DNA from: Hydrogenophilales bacterium
Lineage (GTDB): Bacteria; Pseudomonadota; Gammaproteobacteria; Burkholderiales; Thiobacillaceae
Assembly: GCA_016719465.1 (NCBI GenBank)
Contig: JADJYY010000038.1
Location: 62,001-126,000 of the forward strand
Direction: 5' to 3'
DNA: 64,000 nucleotides
Shown: one piece after another, positions 41,668 to 51,127 of the stretch
Position numbering within the stretch: position 1 is the first letter of the stretch
Layout: each line of letters begins with the position of its first letter
Translations under genes and position numbers: made by a program
The notes under the pieces: model-generated
What the model was told of the DNA's origin: nothing
What the model saw: only the letters and a program-made list of their open reading frames with translations
Database searches by the model: none

Positions 41668-44577
41668 ATGAAACTACGCAACAAGCTCTGGCTCGGCATG
41701 GGCGCCGCGTTTCTGGCGCTTTTCCTGCTGTTCGAATGGAACGACTACCAGGAGAGCCGCGCCAACATCCTGACCGAGTTGCGCGAGCAGGCGCACATCC
41801 TGAACACCGTCCTGATGGCCACGCGGCGGACCTACCAGCATGTATTCCTGAACAGCGGCATGCCGCTCAACGAGCAGACGCTCAGCTTCCTGCCGGCCCA
41901 TACCATGGGCGAGATTTCCCGGAATTTCCGGCTCTGGATGCGCAATGGCATGACCTTCAACAATGTCTCCGATCGCCCGCGCAATCCCGCCAACCAGGCC
42001 GATGCCGTGGAACTCGAGGCCATGGCCTACTTTCGCGCCTCGCCGAAAAGCACGGAGCGCTTCGTTCCCTTCACCGCGCCTGATGGCGCCGCCTATTACC
42101 ATTATTCCACGCCGATCTGGATGGAAGGCCACTGCCTGAAGTGCCATGGCGACCCGGCCCAGGCGCCGGAGTTGATCACCACCCGGTATCCCGCCGCCTT
42201 CGGTTACAAGCTGGGTGACCTGCGCGGCGTGATCAGCATCAAGGTGCCGGTCGCGGTGGTGGAGGAGCGGGTGATGAGCGTCTGGCGCCAGCAACTGGTG
42301 CAGCTGCTGCTGCTCATGCTGGCGGCGTTCGCCTCCGTCGCCGTGCTGACCCAGGTGTTCGTCATCAGGAAGCTCAAGCGCATACGCCGGGCCGCGGACA
42401 ACCTGGCCCAGGGAGATACGCGGGTCCGCGTCGAGTTGCGGGGTCGGGACGAGCTGGCCATCCTGGGGCGGGCCTTCGACGGCATGGCCGAGTCCATCGT
42501 CGGTCGCGAACGGGAATTGCGCGAGCGGGAGGATCTGGTCCGGCTGCTGCTCGAATCCACCGCCGAGGCGATCTACGGCATCGATCCCGAGGGCCGCTGC
42601 ATCTTCGCCAACCCGGCCTGCGCGCGCCTGCTCGGCTACCCCCATGCGGATGATCTGCTGGGCCGTCAGATGCACGAGCTGGCGCATCATCACCATGCCG
42701 ACGGCAGTCGCTACGACGAGGCGGAATGCCCGATTTACCGGTCATTCAGGGAGGAACATCCGGTCCATGTCCACCACGATGTGTTCTGGCGCGCCGACGG
42801 CGATAGCGTGCCGGTGGAATACTGGGCTTATCCCATGCGTCGTGCCGGCCAGGTGGTGGGCACGGTGGTCACCTTCTTCGACCTGACCGAGCGGCTGCAG
42901 GGGGAGGCGAAAGCCCGCCTGGCCGCGGCGGTGTTCGAGAGCACCCATGAAGGCATCATGATCACCGATGCCCGTGGTCACATACTGGGCATTAATCAGG
43001 CGTTCACCCGAGTGACCGGCTACGAGGAAGAGGAAATCCTGGGCAAGACGCCGGCCATGCTCAAGTCGGGCCGTCACGAGCCGGATTTCTACGCGGCGAT
43101 CTGGCGGGCGGTGGCCGAGGCCGGGCACTGGCAGGGCGAGATATGGAACCGCCGCAAGACCGGGGAGGTTTACCCGGAACTGCTCTCCATCAGCACCGTG
43201 TATGACAATGACGGCCGGGTGAGCAACTACGTGGGGATGTTCACCGATATCAGCCAGATCAAGGAGTCCGAGGCCAAGCTGGCCCATCTGGCCCACTACG
43301 ATCCCCTCACCGACCTGCCCAACAGGCTGCTGCTCTGTTCCCGCCTGCAGCATGCCATCGAGCAGGCCCAGCGCCAGCGCTACCGCCTGGCGGTCCTGTT
43401 CCTGGACCTGGATCGCTTCAAGAACGTCAACGACAGCCTGGGGCACCAGATCGGGGACGAGTTGCTGCGGGCGGTCACCGCGCGCCTGGGCGAGCGACTG
43501 CGGGCGGAGGACACTCTGGCCCGCCTGGGCGGGGATGAATTCGTGGTGCTGCTGGAACGGCTGCAGGAGCCGCGCGACGCCGCCGTGGTGGCCAGAACCA
43601 TGCTGGAAGCGCTGGCCCGGCCCTTCTTGCTGTCCCAGGGCCACGAGGTCTATATCGGCGCCAGCATCGGCATCAGCCTGTATCCCGAGGACGGCGCGAG
43701 CGAGAGCGAACTGATCATGCACGCCGACGTGGCCATGTACCAGGCCAAGGACCAGGGGCGCAACGCCTACGGGTTCTATACCGAGGCCCTCACCGAGAAC
43801 GCCAACCAGCGCCTGGAGATGGAAACCAAGCTGCGCCGGGCGCTGGAACGGAACGAGTTCGTGCTGCACTACCAGCCCCAGGTCGCCCTGCCGGGAGGCA
43901 GGCTGATCGGCGCCGAGGTGCTGGTGCGCTGGCTGCATCCCGTCCAGGGCCTGATCCCGCCCAACCAGTTCATTCCCCTGGCCGAGGAAACCGGCCTCAT
44001 CGTGCCCATCGGCGAATGGGTGCTGCGGGAGGCCTGTCTCCAGTGGATGCGCTGGCGGAACGCGGGTCTATCCCCCATCACCCTGGCCGTGAACATCTCG
44101 CCGCGTCAGTTCCGACAGCAGGACCTGGTGGGCGTGGTGCAACGCATCCTGGATGACACCGGCGCGCCGGCCTCGGCCCTGGAACTGGAACTGACCGAGG
44201 GCGCCCTGATGCACCAGGGCGAGGAAGCCGAGAACACCCTGGGCGCCCTGAAGCGATTGGGCATCACCCTGGCCATCGACGATTTCGGCACGGGGTATTC
44301 CTCCCTGGCCTACCTCAAGCGTTTTCCCATCGACCAGCTCAAGATCGACCAGAGTTTCGTCAGGGATATCGCCACGGAGGCCGGGGATGGCGAACTGGTA
44401 TCCACCATCATCGCCATGGCCCGCAAGCTGCGCCTGAAGGTGCTGGCCGAGGGTGTGGAGACCGAGGAACAGTACGCCTATCTGCTGGAACAGGGCTGCG
44501 ATGCGTATCAGGGCTATCTTTACAGCCGGCCCCTGCCCCCGGAGGCGTTCGAGGCCCTGCTCGGCGAGAAGCGATAG
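41668..44577 (+). CDS. Membrane heme-motif sensor with HAMP-PAS-PAS-GGDEF-EAL
   Basis: 969 residues from ATG 41668; a GTG start 27 nt upstream is possible, neither has a strong ribosome site. TM1 (LGMGAAFLALFLLF), periplasmic Tll0287-like domain with CLKCH (residues 156-160, a c-type heme motif), TM2 (about 215-235), HAMP, two PAS domains, GGDEF with intact RLGGDEFVVL, then EAL domain with EVL in place of EAL (GAEVLVRW, the key Glu kept) and DDFGTGYSSL. Likely controls c-di-GMP in response to redox or a heme ligand. It follows a terminator and is monocistronic. Confidence 0.88.
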   Translation: MKLRNKLWLGMGAAFLALFLLFEWNDYQESRANILTELREQAHILNTVLMATRRTYQHVFLNSGMPLNEQTLSFLPAHTMGEISRNFRLWMRNGMTFNNVSDRPRNPANQADAVELEAMAYFRASPKSTERFVPFTAPDGAAYYHYSTPIWMEGHCLKCHGDPAQAPELITTRYPAAFGYKLGDLRGVISIKVPVAVVEERVMSVWRQQLVQLLLLMLAAFASVAVLTQVFVIRKLKRIRRAADNLAQGDTRVRVELRGRDELAILGRAFDGMAESIVGRERELREREDLVRLLLESTAEAIYGIDPEGRCIFANPACARLLGYPHADDLLGRQMHELAHHHHADGSRYDEAECPIYRSFREEHPVHVHHDVFWRADGDSVPVEYWAYPMRRAGQVVGTVVTFFDLTERLQGEAKARLAAAVFESTHEGIMITDARGHILGINQAFTRVTGYEEEEILGKTPAMLKSGRHEPDFYAAIWRAVAEAGHWQGEIWNRRKTGEVYPELLSISTVYDNDGRVSNYVGMFTDISQIKESEAKLAHLAHYDPLTDLPNRLLLCSRLQHAIEQAQRQRYRLAVLFLDLDRFKNVNDSLGHQIGDELLRAVTARLGERLRAEDTLARLGGDEFVVLLERLQEPRDAAVVARTMLEALARPFLLSQGHEVYIGASIGISLYPEDGASESELIMHADVAMYQAKDQGRNAYGFYTEALTENANQRLEMETKLRRALERNEFVLHYQPQVALPGGRLIGAEVLVRWLHPVQGLIPPNQFIPLAEETGLIVPIGEWVLREACLQWMRWRNAGLSPITLAVNISPRQFRQQDLVGVVQRILDDTGAPASALELELTEGALMHQGEEAENTLGALKRLGITLAIDDFGTGYSSLAYLKRFPIDQLKIDQSFVRDIATEAGDGELVSTIIAMARKLRLKVLAEGVETEEQYAYLLEQGCDAYQGYLYSRPLPPEAFEALLGEKR

Positions 44578-44597
44578 CGGTATCGGGGGCGGCTACA

Positions 44598-44867
44598 TCA
44601 CCAGGCGAGGCCGAGGCCGTTCCGGTCATTGGCCATGACGCGGGCGCGCTTTCTCGCCCCCGGCGACGCATCTCCGGCGAAATTCTCGATGTCCAGTTGG
44701 GTGCCGACGGGAAAGGAAATCGCGCCATGGGACAGCAGCATGCCTTCAGGCATGACGCGCTTGACGCGATAAAGCCCGGCCTTGCGGCCATCCATGCGCA
44801 CGGAAACCAGCGCGCCAACGGTTTTTTCGTTGGCCTGTTGCCAATCGACGATGTAATTCACTTCCAT
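44598..44867 (-). CDS. Small PilZ-like protein
   Basis: 89 residues from ATG 44867 (MEVNYIVDWQQANEKT); a start 15 nt upstream is possible. VGALVSVRMDGRKAGLYRVKRVMPEGMLLSHGAISFPVGTQLDIEN suggests a short PilZ-like beta barrel, but the RxxxR and NxSxxG motifs are imperfect. It converges with the neighbouring GGDEF-EAL gene and could be a c-di-GMP effector; tentative. Confidence 0.5.
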   Translation of the reverse strand: MEVNYIVDWQQANEKTVGALVSVRMDGRKAGLYRVKRVMPEGMLLSHGAISFPVGTQLDIENFAGDASPGARKRARVMANDRNGLGLAW

Positions 44868-44948
44868 GTTTTCTACCCTCATCAACAGGTGGGGCGGCGT
44901 GATTGCACACCAGTGATCGCGCACCAGTGATCGCACGCCAGGATGCGC

Positions 44949-45308
44949 TTACATGCTGATCTTGCGACCCGCCAGCGGCCGCTGCCTGGGGTTTGGCGAG
45001 ACCGGTATCGGCCCGGCCAGCTCCGGCGCGTTGGCCTGGGGCGGGCAAAGGCTGGAACGCTCGCGCAACAGGGTGGCGTATTTGGCCTCGAACCGGGCCT
45101 TCTCCTGGGCCGAGCGCGCCAGACGCTTTTCCTCGTGATAGACGCGGCACTCGATTTCGGTCAGCAAGACCGGGCAGCCGGGGGTCTGGGAGGCGACCAC
45201 CGAGTCGGCCCTGGCGCCGACCGCCAGCATGCCGACCGCCAGCATGCCGACAGCATGGCAGCCCCAGCGGGCAAGACAGGCCAGGGGGAGCCGCGCCGAA
45301 GTCGTCAT
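44949..45308 (-). CDS. Small exported protein, third gene of a coupled set
   Basis: 119 residues, N-terminal signal (ARWGCHAVGMLAVGMLAVGARA) containing a duplicated MLAVG from a 15-bp tandem repeat (45216-45245), then a charged helical segment (YHEEKRLARSAQEKARFEAKYATLL) and a proline-rich end. Three cysteines could bond in the periplasm. The start overlaps the preceding gene by ATGA. Function unknown. Confidence 0.55.
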   Translation of the reverse strand: MTTSARLPLACLARWGCHAVGMLAVGMLAVGARADSVVASQTPGCPVLLTEIECRVYHEEKRLARSAQEKARFEAKYATLLRERSSLCPPQANAPELAGPIPVSPNPRQRPLAGRKISM

Positions 45309-45727
45309 GACGCCCTCCCTTCCGGCGATGGCTTGCCGGATTCGCCCTGGAGACCGTCGCGCCAGGCCAACGCTCGTTGGCCCGGGACCGCGTCGTCCGT
45401 GCCCGAAGACCTCCCGGCCCAGGCGGTACGGGAACCCGCGTCCGGCAAGCGTACCGGCATGTGTTCGCCGGGAGCGGGGGCGCAAGCCCCGCCCCGGATC
45501 GCCAGACAGCGCATGAAGTTGTTCTCCAGTCGGTAGAACAGGTAGGCCGTACCCTCCAGGAGCCGGTTCAAGGTGCCGCGGCCCCTCGGCGCCCGGGCCA
45601 CCGGGGGGGCGATGGTGAAGTCGATTTCGTCCGCCTTGGCGAGTTTCGTGTCTTCGCGCGCGGCGAGCGGGCGATAGCGATACATGGCTTGGCTGTGCAT
45701 GGTTGTCGCTCCCGGCAAGGCCGTCAC
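45305..45727 (-). CDS. Unknown protein, second gene of a coupled set
   Basis: 140 residues from GTG 45727, which overlaps the stop of the 35-residue gene (GTGA); MHSQAMYRY at 45700 is an alternative start. Recognisable order only at LNRLLEGTAYLFYRLENNFMRC, a probable amphipathic or membrane-touching helix. No family recognised. Stop overlaps the next gene (ATGA). Confidence 0.5.
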   Translation of the reverse strand: MTALPGATTMHSQAMYRYRPLAAREDTKLAKADEIDFTIAPPVARAPRGRGTLNRLLEGTAYLFYRLENNFMRCLAIRGGACAPAPGEHMPVRLPDAGSRTAWAGRSSGTDDAVPGQRALAWRDGLQGESGKPSPEGRAS

Positions 45728-45831
45728 CCGGCCACCCGCGCGCCGTCCGCGGCTTTCGCGGCGACGGCCTGGCCACTCACTGCCTCGGGAATGGGGAATG
45801 CGCTGAAGTCTCCTGTCTGGATGACCGGCAT
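45724..45831 (-). CDS. 35-residue peptide gene, first of a coupled set
   Basis: AAGGAGA lies about 9 nt before ATG 45831, the best ribosome site in the region. The peptide is MPVIQTGDFSAFPIPEAVSG plus an alanine-rich tail. Its stop overlaps the GTG of the next gene, so the trio is translated in series. It could be a leader or precursor peptide; no modification enzyme is adjacent. Confidence 0.5.
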   Translation of the reverse strand: MPVIQTGDFSAFPIPEAVSGQAVAAKAADGARVAG

Positions 45832-46042
45832 GATGTCTCTCTCCTTGTGTCGCTTTGCTTGCTTTCCGATCCTGGCGGGCATCGGGGGCGCCTTGTTCCC
45901 GGTCCGGGTCTTTGCCCGTGACGATCCGGGAACAGGTCTGGTGGAGCCTACCGGCTTCGCGCCACGCGGCAAATGTCCAAGTTATTTAGTCGCGATAAAG
46001 AAATCTTCATGCGTAGAAATCTTCAGGCGCGCGGTCGCTACC

Positions 46043-46666
46043 TCACGCCTCCGGCGCTTGCCGGGCGGCGGACCAGTATTGCAGCAACTCGGCCAGGGTG
46101 CGCGCGCCGACCTTGCGCATGATGTTGAAGCGATGGACGTCGACGGTACGGCCCTGAATATCGAGTTGCGCGGCGATGCCCTTGGTGTGGCTGCCGGCGG
46201 CGATCAATTCCATGACCGCCAGTTCGCGCGGCGTGAGCCGGGCGAAGCGGGCCGCGGCCTTGTCGCGGGCCTGCCGGGCTTGCCAGTAGTCCAGGTCGTC
46301 CTTCAGGTACTTCTGGATGCGATCGAGCAGATCCTGCTCGTTGAACGGTTTCTCGATGAAATCCGAGGCGCCGGCCTTGAGGGCGCGCACCGCCATCGGC
46401 ACGTCGCCGTGCCCCGTGATGATGACGACTGGCAGGGCGATGCCTCGATCCCGCAGCAGACGTTGCAGTTCCAGGCCGCTCATGCCTGGCATGCGCACGT
46501 CGAGCAGCAGGCAGCCGCGCATGTCCGGCGTCGCCACGGCGAGAAAATCCTCCGCCGTGGCGAAGGTCTCGCAACCCAGGCGTACCGAACCCAGCAGGGC
46601 GGCCAGGGCGCCGCGCACCGCATCGTCGTCGTCGACGACATAAATGGTTGGCGATGGGGGGGTCAT
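46043..46666 (-). CDS. FixJ-family response regulator
   Basis: 207 residues: receiver domain (YVVDDDDAVRGAL, phospho-Asp in CLLLDVRMPGMSG, Lys in DFIEKPFNEQDLL) and LuxR-type HTH (LTPRELAVMELIAAGSHTKGIAAQL). FixJ/TodT-like linker architecture. The start overlaps the kinase stop (ATGA). It is followed 211 nt later by the coupled small-gene set in the same direction, a candidate target. Confidence 0.93.
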   Translation of the reverse strand: MTPPSPTIYVVDDDDAVRGALAALLGSVRLGCETFATAEDFLAVATPDMRGCLLLDVRMPGMSGLELQRLLRDRGIALPVVIITGHGDVPMAVRALKAGASDFIEKPFNEQDLLDRIQKYLKDDLDYWQARQARDKAAARFARLTPRELAVMELIAAGSHTKGIAAQLDIQGRTVDVHRFNIMRKVGARTLAELLQYWSAARQAPEA

Positions 46667-48894
46667 TCCGTTGTCTCCCGGGCAAGGCTGAACACGAAGG
46701 TGGCGCCACCATCGGCGTTGGCCTGATAGCGCAATGTTCCGGCGTGGGCCTCGATGATCGAACGACTGATGGCCAGGCCCATGCCGACGCCCTCCTGCTT
46801 GCCGGTCACGAACGAATCGAAGATGTGATCGCCCAGCGCCGGGTCGACGCCAGGACCGGTATCCCCGACTTCGACCTGGACCCGTTCCGGATCGAACGAT
46901 GTGCTGATCGTGATGCGGCGCGCGTGGGGCCGCGGCAACACGGCGTCCATGGCGTTGCGCGCCAGATTGAAAACGACCTGTTCCAGCAGCACGGCATCAC
47001 CCTGCGCCAGGGGCAGGTCATCCGCCAGCCGCAGGATGATCTCCACGTCCTGGGAGCGGGCCTCGTGGCGCAGCAGCCCCGCCACCTCGCCGGCGACCCG
47101 GTTGAGGTCCACCGGGCCGCGCTGGAGTTCCGCCTTCCGCACGAAACGGCGCACGCGCCGGACGATTTCGCTGGCGCGCTTGGCCTGGGCATTGATGGCT
47201 TCCAGCCAGTTTTCCAGTTGCCCGCGATCGCCCTCGCCATGCAGGCTGCGCAGGCTCGCCGCGCTGTACATGGCGATGGCGGCCAGCGGCTGGTTGATCT
47301 CGTGGGCGATCTCGGTGGCCATTTCGCCCATGCTGGCGAGCCGCGAGGCATGGGCCAGTTCCAGCATGCGCTGGCGCTCGCGGCGCTCGGACTGCTTGAT
47401 CTGGCTGACGTCGTTGACCAGGACATAGAAGCCATGCACCTCGCCATTGGCGGAGAAATCCGGCAGGTAGGACACGGTTACGTCGTGCATGCCGGCACCG
47501 GAATAGTCCAGTTGGCGTTCGAAGGTCACCTCCCGTCCCGCCAGCGCCTGCTCGATATAGGGGCGCACGTCCTGGTAGGCGGCTTCCCCCAGCAACTGCC
47601 GCATGGTCTTGCCGTATATGTCCCGGGGACTGAGGCCGAACAGGCGCCGGTAAGCCATGTTGTTGAAACGGTAGCGCTGTTCCGCGTCCACATAGGAGAC
47701 CAGCAGCGGCAGACTGTCCACCACCTTTTCCATGACCTGGCCAAGCGCCCGGTTGCGGTTGAGCGTGTACGCCAGTCCGCCCGCGGCGGCGAACGCGAAC
47801 AGCGTCAGGAGGCCGTATATCGCCCACAGCTTGCGCGGCGGATCGCCGCCGTTCGCCAGCAGCGCGGCCGAGGGCGAAAGGGCGACGGCCAGTGTCCAGT
47901 AATAGCGGTCCGCCGCCACCGGCTGGGCGAAGTCCGCCACGTTGTTGGCGCTGTCAGTGCCGAGCAGCGGACGGATCCGCTCGAAACGAATCCAGGTGTC
48001 TTCGCCGCGATGCAGACCTGAATCTTCCGCCGCGGCCTGGCGCCAGAAGGCTGGAAACAGATCCCCGGCCTGCGTGCCCGGCTGGCGCGGGCGCATGAAG
48101 CCCCATTCGTGCCGCCGCTCGGGACCGATGAGCCAGTACCCCTCGGCGTTGAGCAGCCAGATTTCGCCGGCTTGCCCCGTCAGCAGCTTCAGCTTGTCGA
48201 TCAGGCGCCGCCCCTGGTAATTGAGCACCACGATGCCGCGTATCAGGCCCTGGTTGTCGGCCACGGGCATGGCGAAGCGGATGGTCGGCTTGACGGGCAG
48301 TTCGACGGCGCCGTCCTCGACGTTCAGATCGAAGGGCGAAACGTAGATCTCGCCGGGGGACAGCCATTGCGCTTCCTGGAAGTAGTAGCGCTCGCGCTTG
48401 TCCCGCAACTCGCGCGCCGCCCTGATCCTCGGTTCGCCTTCGGCATGGTCCACGCGCACCTCTTCCCTGCCGTGCAGGCCGATGAGCCGGATCTGGTCGT
48501 AGACCCGCTTCTGCCTGGCCAGGCCGAGGTATTCGAGGCCCAGGCGGCGACGGTGTTCGGCATCGGTCTTCTCCAGGCAGGTTCTGAGCGCGTTGTGCTG
48601 GGACAAGTAGCGCAGATCCGACAGCACCGCGTCGAATTCCTGGTGGATGATCTGCGCCGCCACCTTGATGACGCGCTCCTGGTCGGCCTGGCGCAGGCTC
48701 GCCAGGTTGCGCGCATCGGCCCGCTGCTGGATCGCCACCGGCGTCGCCAGCAGCACGGTGAACACCAGTCCGATGAGCAAGGTCTGTCTCAGGGTGCGCC
48801 GTATATCGACCTGAACCACCCGATGCAGGGTGTGTGCCGGAGTCGGGCTGTCACTATGCGAATTCAAGGGGCTCGCCGCGGGTCGGTCAGGCAT
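46663..48894 (-). CDS. Membrane sensor histidine kinase (dCACHE-PAS-HisKA-HATPase), FixL/DctB-like
   Basis: 743 residues. TM1 (LLIGLVFTVLLATPVAI), a large periplasmic Cache-type sensor (about 60-345), TM2 (LWAIYGLLTLFAFAAAGG), a PAS domain, then HisKA with phospho-His in ATEIAHEINQPLAAIAMYSA and HATPase (NLARNAMDAVL, DTGPGVDP, VGMGLAISRSIIEAH). A periplasmic small molecule is the likely signal. No heme-PAS signature is clear. Confidence 0.9.
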   Translation of the reverse strand: MPDRPAASPLNSHSDSPTPAHTLHRVVQVDIRRTLRQTLLIGLVFTVLLATPVAIQQRADARNLASLRQADQERVIKVAAQIIHQEFDAVLSDLRYLSQHNALRTCLEKTDAEHRRRLGLEYLGLARQKRVYDQIRLIGLHGREEVRVDHAEGEPRIRAARELRDKRERYYFQEAQWLSPGEIYVSPFDLNVEDGAVELPVKPTIRFAMPVADNQGLIRGIVVLNYQGRRLIDKLKLLTGQAGEIWLLNAEGYWLIGPERRHEWGFMRPRQPGTQAGDLFPAFWRQAAAEDSGLHRGEDTWIRFERIRPLLGTDSANNVADFAQPVAADRYYWTLAVALSPSAALLANGGDPPRKLWAIYGLLTLFAFAAAGGLAYTLNRNRALGQVMEKVVDSLPLLVSYVDAEQRYRFNNMAYRRLFGLSPRDIYGKTMRQLLGEAAYQDVRPYIEQALAGREVTFERQLDYSGAGMHDVTVSYLPDFSANGEVHGFYVLVNDVSQIKQSERRERQRMLELAHASRLASMGEMATEIAHEINQPLAAIAMYSAASLRSLHGEGDRGQLENWLEAINAQAKRASEIVRRVRRFVRKAELQRGPVDLNRVAGEVAGLLRHEARSQDVEIILRLADDLPLAQGDAVLLEQVVFNLARNAMDAVLPRPHARRITISTSFDPERVQVEVGDTGPGVDPALGDHIFDSFVTGKQEGVGMGLAISRSIIEAHAGTLRYQANADGGATFVFSLARETTE

Positions 48895-50947
48895 GGGTGG
48901 CGGGTGCGCCGACGATCTCGGCCAGGAGCGCGCATATCGTCTCGGGATACACCGGCTTCACCAGATGACGATCGAATCCCGCCTCGCGCGAGCGCGCCCT
49001 CGCCTCCTCGTGGCCATAGCCGGTGACGGCCACCAGGTAAGGCGCATTCTCCGCGCCATGCTGCAGGCGCAAGCGGCGCGCCACCTGGTAGCCGTCCATG
49101 CCGGCGAGTCCGATATCCAGAAGGATCAGCCGGGGACGGAATTCGCGCGCCAGGGCCAGCGCGATCTCGCCCTCGGCCGCGGTCCTGACGTCATGGCCCT
49201 CGAGGCTCAGGAGCGCCGCCATGCTGTCGGCCACGGCCGGGTCGTCGTCTACCACCAGCACCCGGCAAGCTGTCGTGGCGGCGACCGGCACCGTCGCATG
49301 CTCGACGGCCACGGTTGCGGCATCGACCAGCGCGGGCAGACGGATGGTGAACTCGGCACCGAGGCCCGGCCCGGCGCTGGCGGCATCGATCCGCCCGTCG
49401 TGCATGGCCACCAGCCTTTTCGCCAGGCTGAGACCGATGCCGAGCCCGCCCTGGGGACGATCCAGGCCCTGCTCGCCCTGCTGGAACAGGTCGAAGACAT
49501 ACGGCCGCAATTCAGCCGGGATGCCGATGCCGTTGTCGCGCACCCGGATAGCAACGGCTTCTTTCATGAGGCCGGCGAAGAGTTCGATGCGGCCGCCATC
49601 GGGGGTGTACTTGGCGGCATTGTCCAGCAGGTTGGTGATGACCTGAGCCAGCCGCACCGGGTCGGCGCGCAGCCGGACCGGGGCTTCGGGCAGGCGCACA
49701 TCCAGGTGATGATGCTTCGCCTCGATCAGCGGCCGGGCCATTTCCAGGGCCTGTCCGACGACCTCGCTCAGCAACACGGTGGTCTGCTGCAACGCGATCT
49801 TGCCGCGGGCGATGCGCGATACATCCAGCAGGTCATCCACCAGTCGGGTCAGGTGAACCACCTGCTGCTCGATGATGTTCCGCGCCCAGCGAACCTGGGG
49901 CTCGTTCGAGTCCAGGCGGCCGAGGACATGGGCGGCGTTGCGGATCGGCGCCAGCGGGTTGCGCAGCTCATGGCCGAGCATGGCGAGGAATTCATCCTTG
50001 CGCTGGTCCGCCTCGATCAGGGCCTGCTCCGCCAGTTTCAGTTCGGTAATGTCCTGGGTGGTGCCGAAGCCACCCAGCAGGTGACCTGCCGCGTCGAACT
50101 CCAGCTCAGCCTTCTCGCGCACCCATTTCACCTCCCCGTTCACCAGCAGGCGGTGGTCGATGTCGTAGTGTGCGCCACCCTGGGCTTCCCGCCACCTGCG
50201 ATCGACATAGTCGCGGTCGTCCGGATGGACGATGGCGAGGAAGGTCTGGTAAGTGAGCGGCATTCCCCTGGGCACGCCGAAGATGCGATGGTTCTCGTCG
50301 GACCAGAGCAGTTCGTTGCGCGCCAGGTTGAGCCGCCAGCTGCCGATCTGACCGACGGCCTGGGCACGATTGAGGTCCGCCTGGCTCTGTTGCAACGCGC
50401 GTTCGATCTGCTTGCGTTCGGTGATGTCCTCGCCCGCGCTGAGGCCGCCGATCACCTTCCCCCCCGTATCGCGGATGGCGGAGTTGTGCCAGGCGATCAG
50501 GCGTTCCTCCCCGGAACGGGTGCGTACCGGATTCTCGTAGTACTCCGAGCCGGCCATGTCGCTGGCCAGCATCTTGCGGAACACCGCGCGAATCTCGTCC
50601 AATGGCCGTTCCGGTGGCAGGCAGGTAGTGAACCAGTCGCGCCCGATCAATTCCGCTTCGCTCCAGCCCAGCAGATCGCAGCCCTTGCGGTTGATCAGGG
50701 TGATGCGGCCCTCGGTGTCCAGGGCGAGGATGATGGCCTCCACGGTTTGCAGGATATTGCGCGTGGTGTCGCGTTCCTGGCGCAGGTCTTCTTCCGCCTG
50801 GGCGTACTCGGCGATCTCGCGCGGGAGACTCCCGGCGGCGTGGTTGCGGCTTGCCTGATCCGTGGCGGGAAGCTTGCCGCCTCCGGCTTCCGCCGGGGGC
50901 CGAAAGTTGCCCTGACCTTCCTCAGGCTGGTTCGTCGTCATGCTCAT
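48887..50947 (-). CDS. Soluble hybrid histidine kinase (PAS-PAS-HisKA-HATPase-REC)
   Basis: 686 residues from ATG 50947; a second ATG 6 nt later is equally plausible. Two PAS domains (GRITLINRKGCDLLGWSEAEL; the second around NHRIFGVPRGMPLTY), HisKA with LAMLGHELRNPLAPIRN, HATPase (NLLDNAAKYTPDGG, GLGIGLSLAKRLV) and a C-terminal receiver (VLVVDDDPAVADSM, phospho-Asp in LILLDIGLAGMDG). It overlaps the next kinase by 8 nt, forming a three-gene signalling operon; the receiver lacks an output domain. Confidence 0.9.
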   Translation of the reverse strand: MSMTTNQPEEGQGNFRPPAEAGGGKLPATDQASRNHAAGSLPREIAEYAQAEEDLRQERDTTRNILQTVEAIILALDTEGRITLINRKGCDLLGWSEAELIGRDWFTTCLPPERPLDEIRAVFRKMLASDMAGSEYYENPVRTRSGEERLIAWHNSAIRDTGGKVIGGLSAGEDITERKQIERALQQSQADLNRAQAVGQIGSWRLNLARNELLWSDENHRIFGVPRGMPLTYQTFLAIVHPDDRDYVDRRWREAQGGAHYDIDHRLLVNGEVKWVREKAELEFDAAGHLLGGFGTTQDITELKLAEQALIEADQRKDEFLAMLGHELRNPLAPIRNAAHVLGRLDSNEPQVRWARNIIEQQVVHLTRLVDDLLDVSRIARGKIALQQTTVLLSEVVGQALEMARPLIEAKHHHLDVRLPEAPVRLRADPVRLAQVITNLLDNAAKYTPDGGRIELFAGLMKEAVAIRVRDNGIGIPAELRPYVFDLFQQGEQGLDRPQGGLGIGLSLAKRLVAMHDGRIDAASAGPGLGAEFTIRLPALVDAATVAVEHATVPVAATTACRVLVVDDDPAVADSMAALLSLEGHDVRTAAEGEIALALAREFRPRLILLDIGLAGMDGYQVARRLRLQHGAENAPYLVAVTGYGHEEARARSREAGFDRHLVKPVYPETICALLAEIVGAPATHA

Positions 50948-51127
50948 CCCCTGGAGTGGTCCAACGTCCGCAAGCCATCCCCCTTCGATACCCGAGGTTC
51001 GGAGAGGAGTGCAATTATCGATCCGGCCCGGGGACGAGGCAATTTGATGGCCACGACGCGTGGCGCATGGCCGGCCGGGGCTCGACACGCGCCCTTGCCC
51101 GGCAGCTTCAGGCCTGGCGCGGGAGGT

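Noticed and set aside
46043..48894. FixL/FixJ as an oxygen-sensing nitrogen fixation system
   Set aside because: The kinase has a periplasmic Cache-like domain and no clear heme-PAS histidine signature; no fix or nif genes are present.
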